45,119 bases of DNA from Bacteroidales bacterium (GTDB taxonomy: Bacteria > Bacteroidota > Bacteroidia > Bacteroidales > UBA932), in assembly GCA_017556765.1 (NCBI GenBank), contig JAFYME010000011.1:1-45119 (forward strand). The letters are read 5' to 3'. Both the position numbers and the translations under genes were made by a program. How positions within the stretch are numbered: position 1 is the first letter of the stretch; the number at the start of each line of letters is the position of its first letter. A model generated the notes under the pieces. The model made no database searches and had not been told where the DNA came from. It worked only from the letters and a program-made list of their open reading frames with translations. Shown one piece after another: positions 9,957 through 18,947 of the stretch.

Positions 9957-11201
9957 TTATTTCACTTTATAGCCCTTCCATCCGTAATATGCGCAGAAGC
10001 CGAAGCATATGAGAGGGACGATGTATGCGATCTGATAGATCTGAGGATTATGATGCATTATGAATGCCGTGAGCTGAGGGAGGCAGGCGTTTCCTACAAT
10101 CGCCATGACAAGGAAGGCCGAGCCGCTCTTTGTCTGTTCTCCGAGGCCGGTAAGTGCGAGAGAGAACTGTGTCGGATACATGATGGACATGAAGAATGAC
10201 ACTCCGAGCATAGCATAAAGTCCGACCATTCCGCCGAAGCCCATGATCACTCCGCAAAGGATGATGTTGACCACAGCATAGGCCGCAAGCATGTTCTGAG
10301 GCTTGAACTTTATCATAAGAGCCGTACCGATCCATCTTCCCAGGAGGAAGGCCAGCATGTAAAGGCCGAAGAATGTTGTCGCAGTGCTTTCAGGAAGGCC
10401 CACATAATTGCAGGAGTACACGAGGAAAAGGCTGTTTACGGCTGTCTGTCCTCCGTTGTAGAAGAACTGCGCGATCACTCCCCAACGAAGATTGGACTTC
10501 TTCAGAACGCTGAAATCTATGAGCTTGCCGTCGTCATTCCTGCTCTCCTCCTCTTCCTTTATCTTAGGAAGCTTGACGAAGATGAATGCTACAGCGATGA
10601 TGATCAGAACGGCCGCAAGAATGAGATACGGAAGCTTCATCGCATCTGTCTCCATCTGGATATAGCCTTCCCATCCGCCTTCAAATCCGGCCGGAAGCGT
10701 TTCACGTGTATATGTATTTCCACTGAGGACGAGCTTGCTGAGGAACATGGCTGCGACAAAAGCTCCGAGGCCGTTGAACGACTGAGCCAGATTGAGTCTG
10801 CGAGGGGCAGATGACTCGTCTCCCAATGCAGCCACATACGGATTCGCAGCAGTCTCGAGGAAGCACATTCCGGCCGCAATCACGAAGAATATGCACAGAT
10901 ATGCCCAGTACTCCTTTATGATCGCTGCAGGGAAGAAAAGAAGGCCTCCCAACGCCGCCAGGAGAAGTCCGAAGACGATTCCTGACTTGTAGCTGTACCT
11001 CTTCATGAACATAGCGATCGGAATCGGACAGATGAAGTAGGCCAGCCAGTAGGCCGTTTCTGTAAATGATGCCTCGAAGGCGTTAAGTTCGCAGGTCTTC
11101 ATGAGCTGACGGATCATCGTAGGCAGCAGGTTGCTGCTGATCGCCCAAAGGAAGAACAGACAGAAGACCAGTATAAGCGGAATCAATTGTTTTCTTTTCA
11201 T
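9957..11201 (-). CDS. FucP-family sugar:H+ symporter (MFS), probably L-galactose permease
   Basis: This 414-residue integral membrane protein has about 12 hydrophobic segments. It resembles the FucP/GluP group of the major facilitator superfamily: LFFLWAISSNLLPTM in helix 1, the signature CFLETAANPYVAALG, RLNLAQSFNGLGA, and late MSIMYPTQFSLALTGLG. In Bacteroidota such permeases carry fucose, galactose, glucose or related hexoses across the inner membrane. Its place between the lactonase and dehydrogenase genes suggests L-galactose, or L-fucose, as substrate; this is inference. Its ATG shares a base with the stop of the upstream lactonase gene (ATGA-type junction at 11201), which points to translational coupling. 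Confidence 0.92.
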   Translation of the reverse strand: MKRKQLIPLILVFCLFFLWAISSNLLPTMIRQLMKTCELNAFEASFTETAYWLAYFICPIPIAMFMKRYSYKSGIVFGLLLAALGGLLFFPAAIIKEYWAYLCIFFVIAAGMCFLETAANPYVAALGDESSAPRRLNLAQSFNGLGAFVAAMFLSKLVLSGNTYTRETLPAGFEGGWEGYIQMETDAMKLPYLILAAVLIIIAVAFIFVKLPKIKEEEESRNDDGKLIDFSVLKKSNLRWGVIAQFFYNGGQTAVNSLFLVYSCNYVGLPESTATTFFGLYMLAFLLGRWIGTALMIKFKPQNMLAAYAVVNIILCGVIMGFGGMVGLYAMLGVSFFMSIMYPTQFSLALTGLGEQTKSGSAFLVMAIVGNACLPQLTAFIMHHNPQIYQIAYIVPLICFGFCAYYGWKGYKVK

Positions 11202-12118
11202 TATTCAGACATGTTTTTGATGTATGGAAGATCCACAAGATTGTCAAGGCCATAAAAGCGGCATGCGTTTTCCCCGAGGAACAGAGCCTTCTCTTCTTCG
11301 GTCATTTCGTCGCTCTTCAGCACGAAATCATATGACATCCTGTATGTTATCGCTGTTATCGTGCGAGGATAGTCGCTGCCCCACATGAGCTTGTCCATTC
11401 CGACTGCATCGGCAGCCTCGCGGATGGCGCGCACAGCTCCCTTGAAAGGATAGAACTCGCTGTTATAGAGCCATGTGATGCCGCCGGACTCTACATAGAC
11501 GTTCTTGTTTGAGGCAAGCTTCACCTGCTCGAGCCATCCCTCGCGGGTCGGCATTCCGAAATGGCCTATTGCGATACGGAGGTCCGGACATTCCTGGATC
11601 ACGGTCTTCATCTCCCCTACCTGCACGTCTCCGTCGGCAAGGGTGATCGAAAGGAAGACATCCTCCTTCTCCATGAGCTTGAACATCTCCATCATCTGGA
11701 GAGAGTCAAGCATGACCCTTTCATTGTCAAGTATGAGGCGGTGTCCCGGAATCGCAAAACCCTTGAATCCCTTGTCTATCAGCGACTTTGCCTGTCCTTT
11801 GAGATCGTCCGTAAAATAATCGCACATACCGCATGTGATGAAGCGGTCAGGGTATTTACGGCTTACCTCGAGAAGGTAGTCGTTCTGACATCCGTCGATG
11901 AGCTCCTGCACGACCACAGCGGCCGCAACCTGAGCGTAATCCATGTTCGAAAGGAAAACCTCCGCAGAGTTTACGCCGTCTATTATGAACGGAGGGATCA
12001 TCTGCACCTCCTCACCGAGGAATATCGACCTTCCGTTCTTCAGGGAGCGGATCGGCAGACCGTTCCATGAGGTGTCCTGCTTCAGCCACAGATGGCTGTG
12101 GGTATCTATTATCTTCAT
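11201..12118 (-). CDS. Amidohydrolase-family lactonase (probable L-galactono-1,5-lactonase)
   Basis: This 305-residue TIM-barrel hydrolase belongs to the amidohydrolase superfamily (COG3618/COG2159 type). The metal and catalytic motifs are visible: DTHSHLW at the N-terminus, IGHFG in the middle, and WGSDYPR near the end, whose Asp activates water. Members of this group hydrolyse sugar lactones such as L-fucono- or L-galactono-lactone. In this operon it would open the 1,5-lactone made by the aldo-keto reductase to give L-galactonate in the cytoplasm. It starts 4 bases after the reductase stop and touches the permease gene. Confidence 0.88.
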   Translation of the reverse strand: MKIIDTHSHLWLKQDTSWNGLPIRSLKNGRSIFLGEEVQMIPPFIIDGVNSAEVFLSNMDYAQVAAAVVVQELIDGCQNDYLLEVSRKYPDRFITCGMCDYFTDDLKGQAKSLIDKGFKGFAIPGHRLILDNERVMLDSLQMMEMFKLMEKEDVFLSITLADGDVQVGEMKTVIQECPDLRIAIGHFGMPTREGWLEQVKLASNKNVYVESGGITWLYNSEFYPFKGAVRAIREAADAVGMDKLMWGSDYPRTITAITYRMSYDFVLKSDEMTEEEKALFLGENACRFYGLDNLVDLPYIKNMSE

Positions 12119-12122
12119 GGCA

Positions 12123-13058
12123 CTAGCTGTTTTTCCACCTTACCCTGATCTGGTCTCCTATGATCTCACGCACCTTGGCCACCATCTCCATGTCAACAGG
12201 CTCATCCACATATGAAATGTTCTTGAGCACATTCTCAGGATTGGCGCTGCTGAAAAGCGTTGTGGCGATGCGAGGATTCAGGCTTGTAGAGTATTGTACG
12301 GCCAGTTTCTCGATAGGATAGCCCTGTTCTGTACAATATGCGGCAGCACGGGCGCAAGCCTCCTTGAGCGGCTCCGGAGCCGGATGCCAGTCCGGTGTTC
12401 CTCTCTGAGAAAGAAGTCCCATCGAAAGCGGTGATGCGTTGATGATTCCAATGCCTCTTTCCTCGAAGAAGTCGAGGTAATCCAGAAGCAGGTCGTCGTT
12501 CAGACAGTAATGGCAGAAGTTCAGGATCGACTCGATCGTTCCCTCAGGAGTATTCTCCACGAGCCATTTCAGGTTCTCCGGCTGGAGGTCTGTGATTCCG
12601 ACATGGCTCACGACTCCCTTCTCGCGAAGCTCGACAAGGGCCGGAAGAGTCTCCTCCGCCACCTGCCTGAGGTCTGTGAATTCCACATCATGGACATTGA
12701 TAAGGTCGATGTGGTCGACATTGAGTCTCTCCATGCTTTCGTACACGCTTTCCTTCGCACGCTTTGCAGAATAATCCCATGTGTTCACTCCGTCCTTGCC
12801 GTAGCGGCCCACCTTGGTCGAAATGTAGTATTTGTCCCTCGGAATGTCCTTCAGAGCCTTTCCAAGCACGGTTTCAGCCTTAAGATGGCCATAATAAGGC
12901 GATACATCGATGAAGTTGATTCCATTCTCCACGGCTGTGAAGACGGCCTTGATGGCCTCATCCTCCTTTATGCCGCGGAAGACGCCTCCCAGCGAAGATG
13001 CGCCGAAGCCGAGATTGGACACGCGCATGCCGGTCTTTCCTATTTCGTTATAGATCAT
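12123..13058 (-). CDS. Aldo-keto reductase, plant-type L-galactose dehydrogenase
   Basis: The start at 13058 gives MIYNEIGKTGMRVSNLGFG, a standard AKR N-terminus; the longer frame to 13094 adds 12 unrelated residues. The 311-residue protein has the AKR tetrad context (NFIDVSPYYG, STKVGRYG, NVHDVEF). A long block, FCHYCLNDDLLLDYLDF through SPLSMGLLSQRGTPDWHPAP, resembles L-galactose dehydrogenase of the plant ascorbate pathway. The expected reaction is L-galactose + NAD+ to L-galactono-lactone. It is the first gene of a tightly packed four-gene operon and matches Bvu0219 of Bacteroides vulgatus in both kind and position. L-fucose is a possible alternative substrate. Confidence 0.9.
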   Translation of the reverse strand: MIYNEIGKTGMRVSNLGFGASSLGGVFRGIKEDEAIKAVFTAVENGINFIDVSPYYGHLKAETVLGKALKDIPRDKYYISTKVGRYGKDGVNTWDYSAKRAKESVYESMERLNVDHIDLINVHDVEFTDLRQVAEETLPALVELREKGVVSHVGITDLQPENLKWLVENTPEGTIESILNFCHYCLNDDLLLDYLDFFEERGIGIINASPLSMGLLSQRGTPDWHPAPEPLKEACARAAAYCTEQGYPIEKLAVQYSTSLNPRIATTLFSSANPENVLKNISYVDEPVDMEMVAKVREIIGDQIRVRWKNS

Positions 13059-13082
13059 AGTTGAAGTGTTATTAGTCACGAA

Positions 13083-13090
13083 CAAAATTA
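13083..13090 (-). promoter_or_regulatory. -7 box of the L-galactose operon
   Basis: TAATTTTG on the minus strand fits TAnnTTTG, 24 bases before the ATG at 13058. No clear -33 TTTG is visible. Confidence 0.45.
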
Positions 13091-13170
13091 GCAAATTTTA
13101 TTAAACCTTGACTATAAATACGCATCTAAAGAGTGTTTGATGAAAAACAACCAATTTAATAACACATAAC

Positions 13171-13785
13171 ATGAAAAGATTAGCTATTATCGCTGTTCTC
13201 GCAGCATTCTGCGTGGGCGCACAGGCACAGGAGAAGCTTTACGAAGTTAAATCCGGCAAGATCACTATGGAAATGGACATGATGGGACAGACCATGGTTC
13301 AGGAAATCTACTTTGACGACTATGGTGCAAAGCAGGCTACAGTGATGAACATGCAGGGTCAGAAGACAAGGCAGATCACACAGGACGGCAGCAACATCAT
13401 GATCGACGACGCAGCAAAGACAGCTACAAAGATGCCTGCAATGGGCATGATGGGCGGTGGTGAGCAGCGCATCAACTTCAGTAACCTTGACGAGAAGACA
13501 ATCAAGAAGAACAAGATCCAGGAAGCTGGCGAGGAGACTGTAGCAGGAAAGACTTGCAAGGTATACAAATATAAGGTCATGATGATGGGCCAGGCTGTTT
13601 CAGCAACAGCATGCGTATATAAAGGCATCGTCCTCAAGAGCTCTACAAGCACAGATTTCGGCGAAATGGGCCAGAAGGCTACAAAGATCGAGGAGAACAT
13701 CACTGTTGATCCTTCAATGTTCACAATTCCAGAGGGTGTGAAGGTTCAGGAGATGGACATGAGCATGTTCGGGGGCGGATTCTAA
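13171..13785 (+). CDS. Secreted Met-rich DUF4412-like protein
   Basis: This 204-residue protein starts MKRLAIIAVLAAFCVGAQAQ, a signal peptide with cleavage after AQA. The mature part has a repeated pattern of paired beta strands (SGKITMEMDMMGQTMVQEIY, EETVAGKTCKVYKYKVMMMG) and is unusually rich in methionine and glycine (MPAMGMMGGGEQ, EMDMSMFGGGF). The layout fits DUF4412, a periplasmic or outer-membrane lipocalin/LolA-like fold without a known role. The Met clusters could bind copper or other soft metals, but this is speculation. The gene is monocistronic, with a strong terminator after it. Confidence 0.75.
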   Translation: MKRLAIIAVLAAFCVGAQAQEKLYEVKSGKITMEMDMMGQTMVQEIYFDDYGAKQATVMNMQGQKTRQITQDGSNIMIDDAAKTATKMPAMGMMGGGEQRINFSNLDEKTIKKNKIQEAGEETVAGKTCKVYKYKVMMMGQAVSATACVYKGIVLKSSTSTDFGEMGQKATKIEENITVDPSMFTIPEGVKVQEMDMSMFGGGF

Positions 13786-13823
13786 TCAATCCGTTTATAA
13801 AATAAGTTAATTAATAAATGGAT

Positions 13824-13860
13824 AAATGCAGCGGCTAGTGTGTGGGCCGCTGCATTTTTG
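13824..13860 (+). terminator. Strong intrinsic terminator
   Basis: Perfect 12-bp arms at 13824-13835 and 13846-13857, a 10-base loop, and a T run to 13859. It ends transcription of the DUF4412-like gene. The A run before the stem also lets it work on the opposite strand. Confidence 0.9.
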
Positions 13861-13935
13861 TATCCGTATGTATCCTTTGAAACAAAAAGGATAAAAAGTG
13901 TTACGAAAATAATAGGATGTGAGCATGTCTTATAT

Positions 13936-13943
13936 TAAATTTG
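13936..13943 (+). promoter_or_regulatory. -7 box of the GH43 gene pair
   Basis: TAAATTTG fits TAnnTTTG, 26 bases before the ATG at 13970. The -33 element is not evident. Confidence 0.5.
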
Positions 13944-13969
13944 TAAATTGATATAAAACCACATAATTC

Positions 13970-15565
13970 ATGAAAAGATTTCTGATTACCGCAATCATGT
14001 CGGTATGCGCCCTCACATTTGCTAGCGCGCAGTCGTCAGACAACGGAGACGGCACATTTTCAAATCCTGTTATCTGGGCTGACTGCCCGGATCCAGACGT
14101 GATCAGAGTAGGAGAAGACTATTATTTCGTCAGTACGACCATGCACCTGATGCCGGGAGCACCGATCATGCATTCAAAGGACCTCGTGAACTGGGAGATC
14201 ATAAGCTACATCTACGACCGCTTCGAGGAGACTCCTCGTTACAGCCTTGAGGAAGGCACAGTCTACGGAAGAGGCCAGTGGGCGACATCTCTCCGCTACC
14301 ATAACGGTAAATTCTATGCATACTTCACCCCTAACGACCAGCCGGCAAAGGGATATGTCTATACAACCGAAGACCCACGCGGAAAATGGGAGCGCCATGC
14401 AGTGATTCCTCATTTCCATGATGCTTCCCTCTTCTTCGACACTGACGGAAGAGCCTATATGGTCTATGGAACAGGTCAGATCAGAGAGCTCAAGCCGGAT
14501 CTCACAGGCGTTCTCGAGGGTGGCCTTGACATGAAACTTTTCGAGAGGGACAGAGAGGAGAACTCGCTGCTCGAGGGAAGCCGTATGATCAAGAAGGACG
14601 GCAGATACTACCTCCTCATGATCTCATGGCCACGCGGAGGAATCCGCAGGGAGGTATGCTACCGAGCAGACCACATCACCGGTCCGTACGAGAAGAAGGT
14701 GATCCTCGAGACTCCGTTCGGAGGCCTCGCAGACGGAGTAGCCCAGGGAACCATCTTTGACGACCCTCAGGGCAACTGGTATGGATTCATATTCCAGGAC
14801 AGAGGAGGAGTCGGCCGTATCCCTATGCTCATGCCATGTACATGGATCGACGGATGGCCGATGCTCGGCGACAAGGACGGCAAGGTTCCTGAAATCATGC
14901 AGAAGCCTGTACAGGGTCAGGAGCGCAAGGCCCTCACAGTAAGCGACGACTTCAGCGGCGAGAAGCTCGGCCTGTGGTGGCAGTGGAACCACAATCCGGT
15001 AGACGAGGCTTGGTCTCTTACAGAGCGTCCGGGCTACCTTCGTCTTAAGACAAACAAGGCCGTTCCAAGCATCTACCACGCACGCAACACATTGACTCAG
15101 AGAATGGAAGGTCCTACATGTCAGGCTACAGTAGCTCTCGACCTCAAGAAGATGAAGAACGGCGACGTAGCCGGATTCAGCGCATTCAACAGCGACGCAG
15201 CAGTGCTTGCAGTGACCAAGAGAGACGGCAAGCTTTACCTCACAATGTCTGAGGAGTCAGTAAGCCTTGCCAACGACACAAAGGCAATCACAGGAGTGAA
15301 GAGGAACGTCAAGGAGGAGATTCCTCTCAAGAAGAAGACTATCTATCTCCGTATCGAGGGCGACTTCCGTCCAGGAGCGACAAAGGATCAGATCAAATGC
15401 TACTACAGCCTCAACAACAAGAAGTGGCACAAGATCGGCCCTGACTACATCACAAGATTCGACTGGCAGAGATTCTTCATGGGCACTAAGTTCGCGATCT
15501 TCAACTATGCGACCCAGAAGCCGGGCGGATATGTCGACGTAGATTGGTTTGAATACAGCAAATAA
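13970..15565 (+). CDS. GH43 beta-xylosidase/alpha-L-arabinofuranosidase
   Basis: This 531-residue secreted protein has a signal peptide ending ASAQ at about residue 21. The GH43 five-bladed propeller spans about residues 30-330. The general base is Asp41 in DCPDPDVIRVGEDYYFVST, the modulating Asp is in HDASLFFDTDGRAYM, and the acid is the Glu of LLEGSRMIKKDGRYYL. The C-terminal half from about residue 340 (VSDDFSGEKLGLWWQWNHNP) is the concanavalin-like GH43_C2 domain typical of subfamily 12-like enzymes. It removes xylose or arabinose from hemicellulose oligomers, probably in the periplasm. It is followed 19 bases later by a second GH43 gene, so the two form an operon. No SusC/SusD genes or sensor gene lie in the window. 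Confidence 0.93.
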   Translation: MKRFLITAIMSVCALTFASAQSSDNGDGTFSNPVIWADCPDPDVIRVGEDYYFVSTTMHLMPGAPIMHSKDLVNWEIISYIYDRFEETPRYSLEEGTVYGRGQWATSLRYHNGKFYAYFTPNDQPAKGYVYTTEDPRGKWERHAVIPHFHDASLFFDTDGRAYMVYGTGQIRELKPDLTGVLEGGLDMKLFERDREENSLLEGSRMIKKDGRYYLLMISWPRGGIRREVCYRADHITGPYEKKVILETPFGGLADGVAQGTIFDDPQGNWYGFIFQDRGGVGRIPMLMPCTWIDGWPMLGDKDGKVPEIMQKPVQGQERKALTVSDDFSGEKLGLWWQWNHNPVDEAWSLTERPGYLRLKTNKAVPSIYHARNTLTQRMEGPTCQATVALDLKKMKNGDVAGFSAFNSDAAVLAVTKRDGKLYLTMSEESVSLANDTKAITGVKRNVKEEIPLKKKTIYLRIEGDFRPGATKDQIKCYYSLNNKKWHKIGPDYITRFDWQRFFMGTKFAIFNYATQKPGGYVDVDWFEYSK

Positions 15566-15584
15566 ACTATAACTCTAAAATAAC

Positions 15585-17609
15585 ATGAAAAAGTACAGCT
15601 ATCTGATCATTGCATGTGTAGCGGGCCTTCTTTGCTCATGCACAGCGCAGACACCGACCGAAATCGGTACCGGTAACCCTTACCTCCCTCTTTGGGAGCA
15701 TCTCCCTGACGGAGAGCCACGCGTGTTCGAGGATCCAGACAATCCTGGTCACTATCGTGCATATATCATCGGTTCGCACGACCTCAGATTCGGCAGCTAC
15801 TGCGGTCCGGACATCCGAATGTGGTCAGCACCGGTAGAGGACCTCACAGCATGGGTTGACGAGGGTCCTATCTTCACATACAACATCGACGACCAGTGGG
15901 ACGTGATGTACGCTCCAGACCTCGTTGAGGTGACAAAGAGAGACGGCACAAGAGAGTATTACCTCTATCCGCACAGCCGTGGCTGGGGCCGTGAGGCTCT
16001 CGTGGCAAAGAGCGACCGTCCTGACGGTCCTTTCACAGTGATCAACGCCACTGAGGACGGAAGAAGAGCGGTTGAGGGAAGTATCCTCGGCTTCGACCCT
16101 TCTATCTTCGTTGAGCAGATCGACGATCCAAAGGATCCTGACTATGAAATCGGTTTCCGTGCATACGGTTACTGGGGATTCCAGAGATCATCAGCTGTAG
16201 AGCTCGACCAGAACACAATGTACTCTGCAAGACCAGACGGCACATACATCCCTTACTTCATCCCTGCAAGCTTCCGCTACGGCGTCGTAAGACAGGTTCC
16301 TGGCGTAAAGGAGTATCCTGCGCTTTACAAGGATCAGAAGCCTGAGGACTTCAACTTCTTCGAGGCATCTTCAATCAGAAAGGTAGGCAACAAGTATGTG
16401 ATGATCTTCTCCGGTTATTCAGGTCCTGACTACGGAGTAGGCAGCTCAAACTCTACTCTCCGTTATGCTTACGGTGATTCACCTCTCGGCCCATGGAGAA
16501 GCGGCGGTGTCCTCGTTGACTCACGCGGTATCGTTCTCAACGAGGATGGTTCAGCTCTCATCGAGAGAAATGCAGCTCACAACACCCACGGTAGTATCGA
16601 GCAGATCAACGGCCAGTGGTACGCATTCTACCACCGTCCTCCAAGAGGATTCGGATTTGCACGCCAGCCTATGGTTGCCCCTGTAACAATCCAGTGGGAC
16701 GAGGCTCCTGTAGCTGAAGGCGGTAAGGTTGTGATCCGCGGCTATGATCCATACGCAGAGGATGGCATCTGGGATGCAAAGGCTTCAAACGGCGACCACT
16801 ATACAGGTGCTGAGGTGACATCAGAAGGTTTCCAGATCTTCGGTATGCCTCCTTACAAGTACTATTCAGCTGGTTATGCATGCTTCCTCTCAGACATCGG
16901 AAGCCAGCAGGACAACTGGGATATCTGGGACAACAGCATGCCTGTAAACGTATCTGACAAGGATATCGTTGGTTACAAGTACTTCGGTTTCGGCGGTCTT
17001 GCAGAGGCTGAGAAGGGCATAAAGCCTTTCGAGGGCACAGCAGAGGGCAACGGAACATCATTCAACGTATTCCTTACTCCTAAGACTGACAAGGCGTTCA
17101 AGATCAACGTATGGCTTGATGGTCCATGGGCAAACGAGACATGGAAGGGTACAAAGATCGGCGAGATCAATGTTCCTGCAGGTTCAGATGAGGAGGTTAC
17201 AAGATTCACAATCGACGTTGCCAAGTTCGTTGACAACCTTGACAAGAAGCACGCTATCTACCTCGTTGCTGAGGGTGAGGGCGATCTTTGCGAGCTCATG
17301 GGTCTCGGTTTCAGCAAGAAGGGTCAGAAGATGAACTATCCTGCTCCTCCAACAGTCACTATCTCTGTTAACGGCAAGGCTCTCGAGATGCCTGCTGTTC
17401 CGGTAAGATCTACAAACGAGAACGGTTACGTAGGCTACGACCAGTACGAGGTGACTTACACAGCTGAGGGTACTCCTAAGGTTTCAGCAAAGGCTGACAA
17501 CAAGGCTGTGAAGATCGAGGTGACTCAGCCTGACGAAAACGGAACAGCTGTCGTGAAGTGCGACTACAACGGAGTCGTGAAGACTTACACTGTAAAGCGT
17601 GCTGAGTAA
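15585..17609 (+). CDS. GH43-family lipoprotein with CBM6-like and Ig-like domains
   Basis: This 674-residue protein starts MKKYSYLIIACVAGLLCSC, a lipoprotein signal. The GH43 propeller spans about residues 25-390, with Asp in VFEDPDNPGHYRAY, Asp in GFDPSIFVE, and Glu in FFEASSIRKVGNKYVMIFS. A beta-sandwich at about 400-590 (GAEVTSEGFQIFG onward) looks like a CBM6-type module. The last 80 residues form an Ig-like domain of the same kind as one near the end of the GH3 gene. The substrate is unclear; it could be galactan, arabinan or xylan side chains. It shares an operon with the preceding GH43 gene and perhaps with the nuclease gene 16 bases downstream. Confidence 0.88.
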   Translation: MKKYSYLIIACVAGLLCSCTAQTPTEIGTGNPYLPLWEHLPDGEPRVFEDPDNPGHYRAYIIGSHDLRFGSYCGPDIRMWSAPVEDLTAWVDEGPIFTYNIDDQWDVMYAPDLVEVTKRDGTREYYLYPHSRGWGREALVAKSDRPDGPFTVINATEDGRRAVEGSILGFDPSIFVEQIDDPKDPDYEIGFRAYGYWGFQRSSAVELDQNTMYSARPDGTYIPYFIPASFRYGVVRQVPGVKEYPALYKDQKPEDFNFFEASSIRKVGNKYVMIFSGYSGPDYGVGSSNSTLRYAYGDSPLGPWRSGGVLVDSRGIVLNEDGSALIERNAAHNTHGSIEQINGQWYAFYHRPPRGFGFARQPMVAPVTIQWDEAPVAEGGKVVIRGYDPYAEDGIWDAKASNGDHYTGAEVTSEGFQIFGMPPYKYYSAGYACFLSDIGSQQDNWDIWDNSMPVNVSDKDIVGYKYFGFGGLAEAEKGIKPFEGTAEGNGTSFNVFLTPKTDKAFKINVWLDGPWANETWKGTKIGEINVPAGSDEEVTRFTIDVAKFVDNLDKKHAIYLVAEGEGDLCELMGLGFSKKGQKMNYPAPPTVTISVNGKALEMPAVPVRSTNENGYVGYDQYEVTYTAEGTPKVSAKADNKAVKIEVTQPDENGTAVVKCDYNGVVKTYTVKRAE

Positions 17610-17625
17610 TATTCGATTGCAGAAT

Positions 17626-18387
17626 ATGAGCAACAGAATCATATCAATATGTGCAGCCGGCCTAATTTGCGCCGGCTGCGCTTTTACTCAGGACATCGAC
17701 ACCAGCAAGCTCGAGCTTCCGGCTTTGGAAAGCACGGATTACATTGTTGAATATGAAGGTTACATATCATCATACAATGTCCTGACCAAGACTCCGGAAT
17801 GGGTGGCATATGAGCTTACCAAGGACGAGACGTACGGAGATGCCATAAGAGAGGGAAAGTTCTTCAGTCCGGACGAGCGCGTCCTTTTGCCGCAGCCTGA
17901 CGACTATGATTATCGCGGTTCTGGATGGACACGCGGCCACCTTGCCCCTGCCGCTGACTTCAGATGGAGCGACGACGCGATGTGGGATACATTCCATTTC
18001 ACAAACTGCTGCCCGCAGGACAAGGACCTCAACGAAGGAATGTGGAACACATTGGAGAAGAAATGCCGTACATGGGCCAGAAAGCACGGAAGCGTCTATA
18101 TCGTGGCCGGTCCTGTCGTTGGAGACAACAGGTACGGAACCATAGGTGACAACAATGTCGTGGTTCCTGACGCATTCTTCAAGGCCGTACTGGCAAATGA
18201 TGGAAAGCGCTGGCACACAATAGCTTTCATGATGAAGAACCGTTCATACAACGAAAACATGCAGAAATGCGTGATGTCAGTAGACGAGCTTGAGGATCTT
18301 ACAGGATTCGATTTCTTCGCCGCCCTTGATGATACTTTGGAGGCCGAAGCTGAGAAATCCTACAAGCTCAACTTCTGGAAACTATAG
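17626..18387 (+). CDS. DNA/RNA non-specific endonuclease, NucA type, lipoprotein
   Basis: The start at 17626 gives MSNRIISICAAGLICAGCAF, with the lipobox Cys at residue 18; a GTG at 17599 inside the GH43 gene is rejected. The 253-residue protein matches the beta-beta-alpha-Me nuclease family. The active site reads SGWTRGHLAPAADFRWS (His105), followed by the metal-binding Asn region NCCPQDKDLNEGMWNTLE. The usual DRGH is TRGH here. Such enzymes degrade extracellular nucleic acid for nutrients. It lies 16 bases after the GH43 gene. Confidence 0.9.
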   Translation: MSNRIISICAAGLICAGCAFTQDIDTSKLELPALESTDYIVEYEGYISSYNVLTKTPEWVAYELTKDETYGDAIREGKFFSPDERVLLPQPDDYDYRGSGWTRGHLAPAADFRWSDDAMWDTFHFTNCCPQDKDLNEGMWNTLEKKCRTWARKHGSVYIVAGPVVGDNRYGTIGDNNVVVPDAFFKAVLANDGKRWHTIAFMMKNRSYNENMQKCVMSVDELEDLTGFDFFAALDDTLEAEAEKSYKLNFWKL

Positions 18388-18404
18388 GGTAAAAATCTTT
18401 ACCC
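18387..18404. repeat. 7-bp inverted repeat after the nuclease gene
   Basis: GGGTAAA and TTTACCC flank a 4-base loop, starting at the last base of the nuclease stop codon. No T run follows, so it may be a weak terminator or an operator for the gene at 18473. Its right arm overlaps the -33 position of that promoter. Confidence 0.4.
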
Positions 18405-18428
18405 ATATGAAATTTTTATTTACCTTTG
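18398..18428 (+). promoter_or_regulatory. Promoter of the first small barrel gene
   Basis: The -7 box TACCTTTG is at 18421-18428. A -33 candidate TTTA (one mismatch to TTTG) lies 19 bases upstream at 18398-18401. The ATG is at 18473, leaving a leader of about 40 bases. Confidence 0.6.
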
Positions 18429-18472
18429 TATCAACAAGAGTATAAAACAACTTTAACCAAATTTCTATAATT

Positions 18473-18928
18473 ATGAAAAAGATCATTCTTGCAGCAGCTC
18501 TCGTGCTTGGTTTCACAGTAGCTGCTTCAGCTCAGCCAAGAGCTATCGGTGTACGTATCGGAAACGGTGGTGAGATCAGCTACCAGCACAGCATGGGCTC
18601 AAACTTCCTTGAGGTAGACGGAGGTCTCGGACTTGGATTGGTTGACGGTGTTTTCAATGTCGGTGCAACAGGTATCTATAACTTCATGATCTCAGAGTTC
18701 GGAAACGGATTCGGATTCTATGCAGGTCCTGGCGCAGGTGTCGGCCTCGCACTTGGAGAGGTTAACTATCTCGCTCTTTCTGCAGCCGGTATGGTTGGTA
18801 TAGAGTACAACTTCAACTTCCCTCTTCAGATTTCGCTTGATTTCAGACAGCACATCGGAATCGGATTCAGCGGAAACGGCATCTGGGCTCCTTCAAGCAT
18901 AGGACTCGGTCTCCGTTATCAGTTCTAA
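18473..18928 (+). CDS. Small outer-membrane beta-barrel protein
   Basis: This 151-residue protein has signal peptide MKKIILAAALVLGFTVAASA and about eight amphipathic strands rich in Gly and aromatic residues (GVRIGNGGEISYQHS, FNVGATGIYNFMIS, GFYAGPGAGVGLALG, MVGIEYNFNFPLQISLDFR). It ends in Phe (LGLRYQF), the C-terminal signature of BAM-inserted barrels. Its function is unknown. It is a paralogue of the next gene, sharing AQPRA, YAGPG and the VGIEYNFNFPLQ block. Confidence 0.82.
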   Translation: MKKIILAAALVLGFTVAASAQPRAIGVRIGNGGEISYQHSMGSNFLEVDGGLGLGLVDGVFNVGATGIYNFMISEFGNGFGFYAGPGAGVGLALGEVNYLALSAAGMVGIEYNFNFPLQISLDFRQHIGIGFSGNGIWAPSSIGLGLRYQF

Positions 18929-18947
18929 TCTGAAGTATTCGAAACTC

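Noticed and set aside
11561-12070. Plus-strand open frame of 169 codons opposite the lactonase gene
   Set aside because: Antisense shadow of a well-supported amidohydrolase gene.
18387-18404. Strong terminator after the nuclease gene
   Set aside because: The 7-bp AT-rich stem lacks a T run; kept only as a weak inverted repeat.
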